Positions 1 through 7,323 of a stretch of DNA of 30,938 bases are shown here, piece after piece; position 1 is the first letter of the stretch, and each line of letters starts with the position of its first letter. The stretch is from assembly GCA_964635015.1 (NCBI GenBank), contig CAZWMS010000018.1, positions 1 through 30,938 on the forward strand. The letters are read 5' to 3'. Source of the DNA: CAJWPI01 sp964635015. Its GTDB lineage: Bacteria; Pseudomonadota; Gammaproteobacteria; Magnimaribacterales; Magnimaribacteraceae. Below the pieces are notes generated by a model that saw nothing but the letters and a program-made list of their open reading frames with translations, searched no databases and had not been told where the DNA came from. The position numbers and the translations under genes are program-made.

Positions 1-123
1 TATTAAAAGACAAAAGTTTAATTTGGGGGTTCTCTTATAAAATAGCCTAGGATTATTTGGTGAAAGAATATGTAATAATTCATTTTTTAATTCGTCAATT
101 TAGCGAAAAGATTGGCTGTCCGT

Positions 124-478
124 CTATTTTATTTTATCCATGACATCACCAAAGAGCTCCTCATCAGAACTAAGCTGCTTGTGGCTGGTTAACCATGACT
201 CTAGAAGTCTTCGTAACGTTTGCTAGTTTCATGATGTTCTCATCACTATTTGAATATATTCCACAAGAGTGACCTTGACCCTGATACGATTGGATGTTGT
301 TTGTTAATTCTATAGCGTGATCAATGTTATCAGCTTTGTAAAGCGCCATAATCACTGACAATTTCTCTCCAGAGAACGGGTGATCAGGTCCCCATCCGGT
401 TTCCGGAACTATATAGAATTCGGTTCCTTCGGGAATATTAATATCCGCCATTTCTGCAAAATCAATAGAGAGATATAC
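124..478 (-). pseudogene. C-terminal relic of a CoA-acylating aldehyde dehydrogenase (sulfoacetaldehyde/acetaldehyde dehydrogenase-like)
   Basis: The frame open from 478 down to the stop at 170-172 reads like the C-terminal third of an acylating aldehyde dehydrogenase: NIPEGTEF, then PDHPFSGEKLS, a GQGHSCGI segment and SRVMVNQPQA. An in-frame stop at 479-481 cuts off everything upstream, and the first ATG (451) is only an internal Met. Directly after the stop at 170, another frame (174 down to the stop at 124-126) gives SSDEELFGDVMDKIK, which resembles the family's very C-terminal end (EELFGDYW-like). Family members have roughly 50 residues with a GCGTWGGN-type motif between these two blocks, and that part is absent. 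I therefore read this as a gene that lost its 5' two thirds and an internal piece. It lies 8 bases beyond the end of the M24 gene and shares its higher GC. A functional 93-residue protein is much less likely. Confidence 0.7.
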
Positions 479-486
479 TTATGAAA

Positions 487-1743
487 CTATATTTCAATTA
501 ATTCGAGGGGGTATCTATACAAACTTTGTGCACCATGTGGCGTTATTTCAAAAACATTTTCCATATGGGATGGACCCAACTTGCTCCCAAAGTAAAGGCA
601 GTCAAAGCTGAGAATCATAGATGACTTTATGTCAAAGCCTTTTGTGGCATCTAATCCTGTGGAGGGGAACATCATCGGATTCTCTAGAGGGAAGGCTCCG
701 ATGGAATGGATGATAAGAAGGAGCTTTCCAGGGGTGGCTAGGTCTTTTGCTAGACTTGACTCCACCTTCTCACAGATTGCGGCAGTGTTTTGGCCAGGCT
801 TTAGGTTCTCGACCACTGCTTCAAAACATGATCTAACCATCCTATGCTGTTCTCTGTATGCTTCGCTGGCACAGCCAATGTGTGCGGTGCGGTTTATGTC
901 TATCCAGACCTTTTTGTATTGACCTTGTGTTTCCAGTATAACAATCTGTCCAGATTCTAGCCTCTCTTTGAAGAGGGTTCTAAAGAGATCAGGTTTAAAT
1001 GCCATGTCATAGGAACCACCAAATAACATTGGGCTGCTCGGCAGTGGGTTGATGTCCTCGTCAATCATAAACCTGGCAACGGATTTTTCTATCTGAGCCC
1101 AAGTTTTTCCCTCTCCCAATTCGGCAACTGTATATTCCATAACACGATCAGCCTTTACCCCAGATTGACGAAAAACTTCGATCTCCTGTTTGGTTTTAAT
1201 TGCTCGAACCCTAAATAACATATCAAATGCGTCTCCATAGCTTTGCCCGAGAGACTGGTTCAATCTAACGCCTATTCGCAAGTCGTCGTAAAGAATAGTC
1301 TGTTGTTGGGTAGAACGTTTTTTCAGCATAGCTGAAAGGGCAGAGACAATGTCGGGTTCACATTCGCCTTCCACGTGAGCAGAAAAATGCGCGAGTCGTT
1401 CACCCGCCGTTTCTTCTAGTTTTAAGTACAAATCCTCGGAACGGGCCATAACGCAAAAATTTAACAGGTCAAATGTTTTTAGCGCTTGGAAATGCACTGG
1501 ACAGCCTTCACGCTCAGCGACTAACAAAGAGATCAGACTGGCTTCTGGTAGGAGCAAGACGATCGGTTCGGATTCACTTCTCGGGATATAAACTCCTGAG
1601 ATGGGTTCGGGCAGTCGCCATCCATCCATTACGGACTCAAACCCCGTCGCATAATAAACGTTGTCTGGGTGTGTTAGGACAGCTCCCTCTGCCCCTAATT
1701 GACCCAGTTCATCTCTTAAGCGTAAAATTTTTTCTTCAAACAT
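487..1743 (-). CDS. M24 (creatinase/prolidase/Xaa-Pro aminopeptidase-fold) family protein with altered metal site
   Basis: A 418-residue protein with the two-domain layout of M24 pita-bread enzymes: an N-terminal creatinase-like domain (about 1-170) and a C-terminal catalytic fold (about 180-418). The start is placed at the ATG at 1743. A GTG at 1755 is also in frame but overlaps the AGGAG Shine-Dalgarno, which sits about 11 bases before the ATG. The five metal-ligand positions can be found but two are swapped: E271 where Asp is usual, D282 (in WIDINRT), H346 (in IIHSIG), D381 where Glu is usual, and E395 (in HMENVFEIT). Metal binding may survive, but a standard aminopeptidase is doubtful. 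The family also includes creatinases and the DMSP lyase DddP, and I cannot choose among these. The gene is visibly richer in GC than most of the window. Confidence 0.8.
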   Translation of the reverse strand: MFEEKILRLRDELGQLGAEGAVLTHPDNVYYATGFESVMDGWRLPEPISGVYIPRSESEPIVLLLPEASLISLLVAEREGCPVHFQALKTFDLLNFCVMARSEDLYLKLEETAGERLAHFSAHVEGECEPDIVSALSAMLKKRSTQQQTILYDDLRIGVRLNQSLGQSYGDAFDMLFRVRAIKTKQEIEVFRQSGVKADRVMEYTVAELGEGKTWAQIEKSVARFMIDEDINPLPSSPMLFGGSYDMAFKPDLFRTLFKERLESGQIVILETQGQYKKVWIDINRTAHIGCASEAYREQHRMVRSCFEAVVENLKPGQNTAAICEKVESSLAKDLATPGKLLLIIHSIGAFPLENPMMFPSTGLDATKGFDIKSSMILSFDCLYFGSKLGPSHMENVFEITPHGAQSLYRYPLELIEI

Positions 1744-1779
1744 AGTGCAGTACACTCCTTCCTGTTTTTGTTATACGTG

Positions 1780-1932
1780 TTATATCACGCAGGCAAATAA
1801 ATCGTAATAAGTTTTTACCACTTCATCTTGTGTCCAATGATGTTCTTGTTGTAGGTAGTCAGTAAAATGAACTGTTACTGAAATGGCATTATCAGAATTT
1901 GGTTGCCCTACAGTTCCAATATTTTCTTTAAT
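1780..1932 (-). pseudogene. Start-less coding remnant, family not recognised
   Basis: A 50-codon open frame on the minus strand ends at the stop at 1780-1782. It begins directly after an in-frame stop at 1933-1935 and has no ATG, GTG or TTG near its beginning. The composition is protein-like rather than random: the end reads EHHWTQDEVVKTYYDLFACV, preceded by AISVTVHFTDYL. That looks like the C-terminal tail of a real protein whose 5' part is gone. It lies between the VOC gene and the M24 gene in the stretch 1756-2042, which has no other gene, and on the same strand as both. It may be another casualty of the rearrangement that left the aldehyde dehydrogenase relic. Chance is possible for a frame this short. 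Confidence 0.35.
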
Positions 1933-2003
1933 TTAATGAAAATTGATAACATCTTTCACAATTTATTCCCTTCCATCATTATCAATAACTTACCATGTTC
2001 TAA

Positions 2004-2018
2004 CTACACAGTGTGTAG
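2004..2018. repeat. Short palindrome CTACACA-G-TGTGTAG
   Basis: A perfect inverted repeat of 7-base arms around a single G, about 25 bases past the end of the VOC gene. No run of T follows it on the minus strand, so it is not a standard terminator. It could be an operator or weak 3' structure. A 7-base palindrome can also arise by chance in this much sequence. Confidence 0.3.
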
Positions 2019-2042
2019 CTCTATACCTTGTTTTAACCAAAG

Positions 2043-2405
2043 TTATTGGTTTGGTGATTGCTCAAACACCAACAGATTTTTCCAAGGATCTATTACATGA
2101 ATTTGTGCTATGTCATTGGGTGGATATAACTCGATCTTAACTGAGTTAGATCTTCGAGAGTTTAATTCTTCTGACATTGCTTCTACATCTGAGATATAGA
2201 TAGTTGTCCACGATCCAGTTGATGTTTCAGATTCAGTTAACATAAAAGAAAAACCATCACGAGTAATAGAAATAACAAAAGGAAGTTGTTCTTCTCGATA
2301 TTCCCAATCTACGTTAAACCCTAACCACTCGACATAATGAGAGACAGTCTCTTCATATGAACCTACACTCAAAACTGGAACAATGTTGTCTATAGTAGGT
2401 TTCAT
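2043..2405 (-). CDS. VOC-superfamily (glyoxalase/bleomycin-resistance fold) protein
   Basis: A 120-residue single-domain protein. The N-terminus (NIVPVLSVGSYEETVSHYVE, then WLGF) is the usual first beta-alpha unit of a VOC module, where a chain pair forms the active site. The C-terminal half has the paired features AQIHVIDPWKN and LLVFEQ. The conserved Glu near residue 115 is the position that usually ligates metal. The length matches one VOC module pair as found in glyoxalase-like and antibiotic-binding proteins. The gene starts 58 bases after the E1 beta stop on the same strand and could be the last gene of that transcript. Substrate cannot be told from sequence; roles in detoxification or as a small dioxygenase/isomerase are equally open. 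Confidence 0.75.
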   Translation of the reverse strand: MKPTIDNIVPVLSVGSYEETVSHYVEWLGFNVDWEYREEQLPFVISITRDGFSFMLTESETSTGSWTTIYISDVEAMSEELNSRRSNSVKIELYPPNDIAQIHVIDPWKNLLVFEQSPNQ

Positions 2406-2463
2406 ATTTTTTAATTCTCACTCAATAATTCCTGGAGGTTTTGAAGTTATTTTATAAACAACC

Positions 2464-3477
2464 CTATTTATAATTAACCATATTTACCGAAGAAAGAATT
2501 ATTTCATCCGAGTCAGGTAAATATGCTGCTTCAAGATTCGGAGCGGCTGGCACCGGACAATGCGGAGGTGTTAAAACTTTTATGGGCGCTTTAAGAGAAG
2601 AAAAAACCTCTTGGCTAACTAGGCTTGCTATCCAAGATCCAAATGAACAAATGGGATTTGATTCATCGATGATAAGCAACCTTCCAGTTTTTTCTACGCT
2701 ATCAAAAATAATATTCTCATCAAAAGGAGATAAAGACCTTGGATCAATGATTTCACACGAAATATTTTTTTCACTAAAAGCTTCTGAACAACTCAAAGTA
2801 ATACCAACCATTTGACCTATAGCTACAATGGTAAGATCTTCACCCTCTTGGATAATTGTTCCTTTTCCCAGAGGAACCTCGTAGGCTTCATCCGGAACTT
2901 CTCCTTTATCTGCCAACAAAGCCTTATGTTCACAAAAAATAACAGGATCATTGTCTCTGATTGCAGATATCAACAATCCTTTAGCATCATAGGGATTTGA
3001 AGGCATTACTACCTTGAGCCCTGGAATATTCGCAAAAATTGAATGGGGTGACTGCGAGTGCTGAGGACCACAACCGATCCCAGCCCCTACCATAGTCCTA
3101 ATTACAAGAGGAGTGGCGGCTTGCTCACCATACATGTAGCGAAATTTAGCAGCTTGATTATATATTTGATCAAAGCATACACCGAAAAAATCTGAAAACA
3201 TTAATTCGGCTATTGGCCTTAATCCTACCAAGGCTGCTCCTGCAGCAGCGCCCATAATTGCTGTTTCACTTATGGGTGTGTCTATTATTCTCTTCGGTCC
3301 AAACGCTTCCCACAGACCTTGTGTTAAACCCATTGGCCCACCCGCAGCTTCTCCTTCATAGTCGCCACAGCCTCTTCCTCCAGAAATATCTTCGCCTATA
3401 ACAAAGACTTTTTCATCTCTTTCCATTTCTGTCTTCATGGCATCAATAATTGCCTCTCTATAAGTTTTTATCGTCAT
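2464..3477 (-). CDS. Thiamine-diphosphate 2-oxoacid (pyruvate/acetoin-type) dehydrogenase E1, beta subunit
   Basis: A 337-residue protein colinear with E1 beta subunits of pyruvate, acetoin and branched-chain 2-oxoacid dehydrogenases. It shows the pyrimidine-binding domain start (TYREAIIDAM, VFVIGEDI), the RIIDTPISE block carrying the Glu that activates the thiamine ring, and the ADP/membrane-type segment SPHSIFANIPGLKVVMPSNP. The C-terminal transketolase-like domain follows (GEDLTIVAIGQM, EIIDPRSLSPFD). Its ATG overlaps the stop of the alpha-subunit gene by four bases (ATGA), and a GGAGG site lies 8 bases upstream inside the alpha gene, so the pair is translationally coupled. The protein would act with the alpha subunit as an alpha2beta2 tetramer in the cytoplasm. 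No E2 or E3 gene lies in the window, so the acyl acceptor is unknown. Acetoin-type and pyruvate-type cannot be separated by eye. Confidence 0.9.
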   Translation of the reverse strand: MTIKTYREAIIDAMKTEMERDEKVFVIGEDISGGRGCGDYEGEAAGGPMGLTQGLWEAFGPKRIIDTPISETAIMGAAAGAALVGLRPIAELMFSDFFGVCFDQIYNQAAKFRYMYGEQAATPLVIRTMVGAGIGCGPQHSQSPHSIFANIPGLKVVMPSNPYDAKGLLISAIRDNDPVIFCEHKALLADKGEVPDEAYEVPLGKGTIIQEGEDLTIVAIGQMVGITLSCSEAFSEKNISCEIIDPRSLSPFDENIIFDSVEKTGRLLIIDESNPICSFGSWIASLVSQEVFSSLKAPIKVLTPPHCPVPAAPNLEAAYLPDSDEIILSSVNMVNYK

Positions 3478-4460
3478 GCTACTTGGCCTCCTAAATCGTC
3501 TGAATAAACATTTTTTGTAAGTTCTTTAACATCAGGCACCGGGCTATTTTTGGCTTTTTCTAAAGCAGAACTTATTTCATCGATTACATTATTGTCTATT
3601 GAGTCAAGATCTTTGGCATCCAAAATGCCAGCTTCTTCCACTTTCGCTCTAAAAATACCCAAGGGATCCTTATTCTTTCTTATACTTTCAAGTTCATCTT
3701 TGGTTCGATAATGCTGAGGGTCCCCTTCGAAATGCCCGTACCACCTCTTGGCAACACACTCTAATGCACTTGGACCTTCTCCATTTCTTGCCCGAATAAC
3801 AGATTCTGCTGTCGCTTCCTGTACTGCAAAAAAATCTGATCCATCTATTTTGTATGATGGCATTCCAAAACCCTCAGCTCTACCCGCAATATCCCCGCCA
3901 CCGCAGTGATAGTCAATTCCCGTAAATTCGCCGTAACCATTGTTTTCGAAGACAAATAGCACAGGCAGCTTAAGAACACTGGCCAGATTCATGGATTCAA
4001 AGACGCCTCCTTGATTAGAAGCGCCATCACCGATAAATGCCACTGAAACCGCATCGTTATTTTCAACTCTTTGTCGTAACGCCGCGCCAACAGCAATTGG
4101 AGCGTTGGCTCCAACGATTGCATTGGCACCAAGCATTCCAACGGAAAGATCGGCAATATGCATTGATCCGCCTTTACCACCACACAATCCATCGGCTCGA
4201 CAATAAATTTCTAAAGTCATCTTCTCAATATTGGAGTTTTTAGCAATACAATGCCCATGTCCTCTATGAGTGCTTGCAATAGTATCCTCATCATTTAATT
4301 CAACACATACTCCAGTGGCTATTGCCTCTTGACCTATATAGAGATGGATAAAACCAGGCACAGTTCCTTTTGCAAACTCATCCCTCATTGTTTCTTCAAA
4401 AACTCTTATTTTTCTCATTCGTGTGTAAGCATCTAAAAGCTTGTCTCTACTCAATTGCAT
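3474..4460 (-). CDS. Thiamine-diphosphate 2-oxoacid (pyruvate/acetoin-type) dehydrogenase E1, alpha subunit
   Basis: A 328-residue E1 alpha subunit that carries the diphosphate/Mg-binding motif of thiamine enzymes, G144-D145-G146 through N173-N174 (GDGASNQ ... FENNGYG). It also has the early motif GFIHLYIGQEA, the RGHGH loop (66-70) and the SMHIADLSVGMLGAN segment typical of acetoin/pyruvate E1 alpha. The predicted reaction is decarboxylation of a 2-oxoacid, or cleavage of acetoin, with transfer of the C2 unit to a lipoyl E2. The start is supported by a GGAGG site seven bases before the ATG. It is the first gene of a likely transcript alpha, beta, VOC. The promoter should lie between this start and the hairpin terminator at 4581-4610. 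Confidence 0.9.
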   Translation of the reverse strand: MQLSRDKLLDAYTRMRKIRVFEETMRDEFAKGTVPGFIHLYIGQEAIATGVCVELNDEDTIASTHRGHGHCIAKNSNIEKMTLEIYCRADGLCGGKGGSMHIADLSVGMLGANAIVGANAPIAVGAALRQRVENNDAVSVAFIGDGASNQGGVFESMNLASVLKLPVLFVFENNGYGEFTGIDYHCGGGDIAGRAEGFGMPSYKIDGSDFFAVQEATAESVIRARNGEGPSALECVAKRWYGHFEGDPQHYRTKDELESIRKNKDPLGIFRAKVEEAGILDAKDLDSIDNNVIDEISSALEKAKNSPVPDVKELTKNVYSDDLGGQVA

Positions 4461-4486
4461 ATTGTCCTCCCTAGAATAATTTCTTA

Positions 4487-4555
4487 TTAATCATCACCAT
4501 CCATCTTAAAATAATCAGGCATGCCCGCAGGCCAAACAACTCCCCATTGAGACAT
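4487..4555 (-). other. Possible 22-codon leader ORF before the E1 operon
   Basis: An ATG at 4555 opens a 22-codon frame, beginning MSQWGVVWPAG and ending FKMDGDD, whose stop lies 26 bases before the E1 alpha start. The composition (two Trp, GVVWPAGMPDY) is unlike random AT-rich sequence. The frame also continues upstream without a stop through the terminator, with CYPCARLG just before the Met. There is no convincing Shine-Dalgarno. It could be a leader peptide, a small protein, or the tail of a vanished gene. It has to share its bases with whatever promoter drives the E1 genes. Confidence 0.25.
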
Positions 4556-4580
4556 ACCCAATCTAGCGCAAGGATAACAT

Positions 4581-4610
4581 AAAAAAACCCCGGTCAAGCC
4601 GGGGTTTTTA
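4581..4610 (-). terminator. Intrinsic terminator of the TonB receptor gene
   Basis: A GC-rich hairpin with stem CCCCGG/CCGGGG and loop TCAAG, flanked by A-run on one side and T-run on the other, lies 22 bases beyond the TonB receptor stop. Read on the minus strand it ends in a run of seven T, a classic Rho-independent terminator. The A-tract also makes it formally bidirectional. It is the clearest terminator I found in the window and marks the boundary between the receptor unit and the E1 unit. Confidence 0.92.
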
Positions 4611-4631
4611 ATTATTAAAGTTTAAAAAAAC

Positions 4632-7163
4632 TTAGAAATGGAACGTGGCTCTGACACCCATCGACATTGGTGCACCATATCTCGCAAAGTTCCATAGTGT
4701 CGCAACTGGGTTAGCCGATACTCGGTAGACTTCATCAGTCAGGTTTCTACCAAAAAATGTTAGAGCGACATTATCATTAGGCTCCCATGTGATAAAAGCA
4801 TTAACAAGAGTTCTTTCTTCTGCTTGAGAATTAGCTTTTTGCTTTATGATTGGATTAGCTGCAGTTCCTCCCGAAGCATTAGCAGGTAATGGACTTAATT
4901 CGAATGCATCCATATGATGAAATCCTACATTGTAAGTTATAGAACCACCTCCAGTTAAATCCTGGAAATATGTAACTGATAAACCTGCAGTTAGCTCAGG
5001 AGAAAATGGAACGTCTAAACTGGATAGATCGGGATTAATAGTAACTCCAGAGGGCGCACCAGCAGTTAAAGTTCCAGCATCTAGGCCAGGAGCATACTCA
5101 TCATATTCATGATCTAAAGTTCCTATGAAACCATCAAAACGAAGGTTTGCATTTGGAACAAATGTAGCCTCAAGCTCTAAACCGGTTGCTGTAGTCTCAC
5201 CTTCGTTAACCGCTGCAGTTTCTTGGAACGCAGTGTCTCCCACCATTCGTACCTTCACAGAGTCTCTTTGTAAACTTTCGTACTCAGTTTGGAATACAGC
5301 TGCATTTAATCTCAATTTTCCATCCGGCGAGTCATATTTCAAACCAACTTCCATGTTGGTATTCTCCTCGTCATTGTATGGTTGGCAAGTAAATACTGAA
5401 CCACAAGTTTCTGTAAAACCACCAGCAACATAACCTGTTGAAACGCTCCCATAAACCATTGTGCTATCATCGACATTATGGTCGAGAACAACGCGCCATG
5501 TATCAGCCTCAAAATCTCTACTGCTATCAATTACAACACCAAATGAAGAGTCTGGTAGTGGATTAGTCCAAGGACCTTTGTACTGGTCTGGAGTAAAAAT
5601 AAGGGCAAAACTAGCGCCATCAGGGGCATACTGTCGACGATAGAAATCTTTATCATCTTCTGTATGGCGTGCACCTACCGTTAAGTTCGTTTTATCATTT
5701 ATGTCAAAACTTGCATCGACATAAAAAGCTGTACTCTCACGATCTTGCCCGGAAGCTTGGATCTCAGCAACATTTGGAAATTGTAATGCGGCAGATGTAC
5801 CGGCAGGCGAAACAAGATCAACAAAACCAAGATTACCAAAAACCACAAAGTCTAGATTATCTTCATGATAAGCCCAACCAGCAACGTAATTAAAAGGTCC
5901 ATCAAAATTTGTAGTTACACGAAATTCCTGTTGTGTCTGCTCTCGAGCAGTGTTTCTAGAAGCATCATAGAGGGATGTATAAGATTCACCAGTGTAAGTA
6001 CTATTCATAATTTCGTCTTGATCTCTAATACCTGTGATGGATTTAAGGGTAAAGTTTTCAAAATCAAATGTTTGAGTTAAATAAACACCATCTACCTCAA
6101 CTCGATGACCTCTACTTATACAAGTGAAAGTATTACAAGTATTTGATTCGCCGGTTGTGAAAGGATCATTTGGGTAAGGTCCTTGTTCATAACCAGGAAA
6201 TCCAAGAATTGGGAAAAGGTAAGCCTCTACACCAGCAGGCGTATCGTTGGCAGTTGCAGGAGCATCACTCTTATCATCAACTATTTCATATGTAAAATCC
6301 GCACGATAGAAATCATTAGGTTCATAACGAACTTTAAATTTAGCTGCAAAAACATCCTTACCACCTATCTTGCTTCCATCACCAACAGAGGTAAATGTTC
6401 CATCAGCATTTTGTGTTGCTGTTTTAGGATTAATTTGACCTCCAGCAGAATAAAAAGCGTTGGAGCCAGGTCCTCCTAGAGCTAAAATATTTCCTGAAGG
6501 CTTACTGTTAGTCCAATAACCTTCTTCCTCATCTCGAATAACAGCAATACGAACAGCTAGTTCATCGTTAATTGGAAAATTTGCTGCTAAATTGATCTTT
6601 TCAATGGATGCATCGTTTGAGTCGTATTGACCATAAGTTGTTTCAACATCAAAGAAAGTTTCTCCAAAAACGGGTTTTTTAGTTGTAAAACTTATCGCAC
6701 CACCAGTTGTATTTTTACCAAATAATGTGCCTTGTGGACCACGGTAAATTTCTACTTGCTCCATATCAAACATTTCAATCGCTTGAACTTGAACGTGATT
6801 GAAAGCAAAGTCATCAACCACTACACCCACGGAGGGGTCCTTGGTGACAAGAATTGAGATAAAACCTGTTCCACGCATCCCACCAGCAATAGCATTAAAA
6901 CCATTTTGAGGAGTTAAAGTAACATTTGGGGCAAGCTCACCTAGAGCAAATACATCATTTCTAAATGTATTTTCTAATTGTTTATCTGTTATTGTAGAAA
7001 TAGCAATTGGAGCATCCTGTTGCGAAACTTCCCGTTTTGTACCCGTAACAACAATTTCCTCTATTTCCAATCGGTCATCATGTTCTTCAGAATATAAAGT
7101 GTTAGTTGAAAAAAGAGTCAAAAAAAGTGAAAAACTTACGAAAATCTTAATTAATAGTTTCAT
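4632..7163 (-). CDS. TonB-dependent outer-membrane receptor
   Basis: An 843-residue outer-membrane receptor. The start is set at the ATG at 7163, which has AGGAG about 12 bases upstream; an in-frame TTG at 7187 would place the Shine-Dalgarno inside the coding region. Residues about 1-24 are a signal peptide. A TonB-box/plug start follows (IEEIVVTGTKR), then the plug motifs QVEIYRGPQGTLFGKNTTGG. The rest is a long barrel rich in alternating aromatic strands with the receptor-family ending (NLTDEVYR near the C-terminus, last residue Phe in RATFHF). Such proteins import large or scarce solutes with energy from TonB-ExbBD. Plug and barrel resemble receptors annotated for carbohydrates, vitamins or hydrophobic compounds, so the substrate is not inferable. 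The cytochrome/PQQ dehydrogenase gene precedes it by 160 bases on the same strand. It ends at a strong terminator. Confidence 0.95.
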   Translation of the reverse strand: MKLLIKIFVSFSLFLTLFSTNTLYSEEHDDRLEIEEIVVTGTKREVSQQDAPIAISTITDKQLENTFRNDVFALGELAPNVTLTPQNGFNAIAGGMRGTGFISILVTKDPSVGVVVDDFAFNHVQVQAIEMFDMEQVEIYRGPQGTLFGKNTTGGAISFTTKKPVFGETFFDVETTYGQYDSNDASIEKINLAANFPINDELAVRIAVIRDEEEGYWTNSKPSGNILALGGPGSNAFYSAGGQINPKTATQNADGTFTSVGDGSKIGGKDVFAAKFKVRYEPNDFYRADFTYEIVDDKSDAPATANDTPAGVEAYLFPILGFPGYEQGPYPNDPFTTGESNTCNTFTCISRGHRVEVDGVYLTQTFDFENFTLKSITGIRDQDEIMNSTYTGESYTSLYDASRNTAREQTQQEFRVTTNFDGPFNYVAGWAYHEDNLDFVVFGNLGFVDLVSPAGTSAALQFPNVAEIQASGQDRESTAFYVDASFDINDKTNLTVGARHTEDDKDFYRRQYAPDGASFALIFTPDQYKGPWTNPLPDSSFGVVIDSSRDFEADTWRVVLDHNVDDSTMVYGSVSTGYVAGGFTETCGSVFTCQPYNDEENTNMEVGLKYDSPDGKLRLNAAVFQTEYESLQRDSVKVRMVGDTAFQETAAVNEGETTATGLELEATFVPNANLRFDGFIGTLDHEYDEYAPGLDAGTLTAGAPSGVTINPDLSSLDVPFSPELTAGLSVTYFQDLTGGGSITYNVGFHHMDAFELSPLPANASGGTAANPIIKQKANSQAEERTLVNAFITWEPNDNVALTFFGRNLTDEVYRVSANPVATLWNFARYGAPMSMGVRATFHF

Positions 7164-7323
7164 TACAAAATTTCTCCTATGTAACAACTCTTCCTCAAGT
7201 ACTTCCCGCCAATTCTTGTTGTAAAAACAGCACCAAAGAACTACCTAAGAAGAGGGTTTAACTTCTATACAATTCTTACTTTACAATACACCAGAATAAA
7301 ATCAAACAAAAGGAGTATTTAGC

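Noticed and set aside
1..123. Gene or RNA in the left-most bases
   Set aside because: Both strands are broken by stops, and no tRNA, hairpin or repeat is evident.
170..451. A complete 93-residue small protein starting at the ATG at 451
   Set aside because: The sequence reads as an internal C-terminal piece of aldehyde dehydrogenases, family resemblance continues upstream of the Met, and the missing tail is found in another frame. A relic explains more.
629..922. Plus-strand frame of 97 codons opposite the M24 gene
   Set aside because: It is the antisense shadow of a clear coding region and has no domain or start signal.
5125..5433. Plus-strand frame of 102 codons opposite the TonB receptor gene
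   Set aside because: Ser/Thr-rich antisense shadow; no ribosome binding site or domain.
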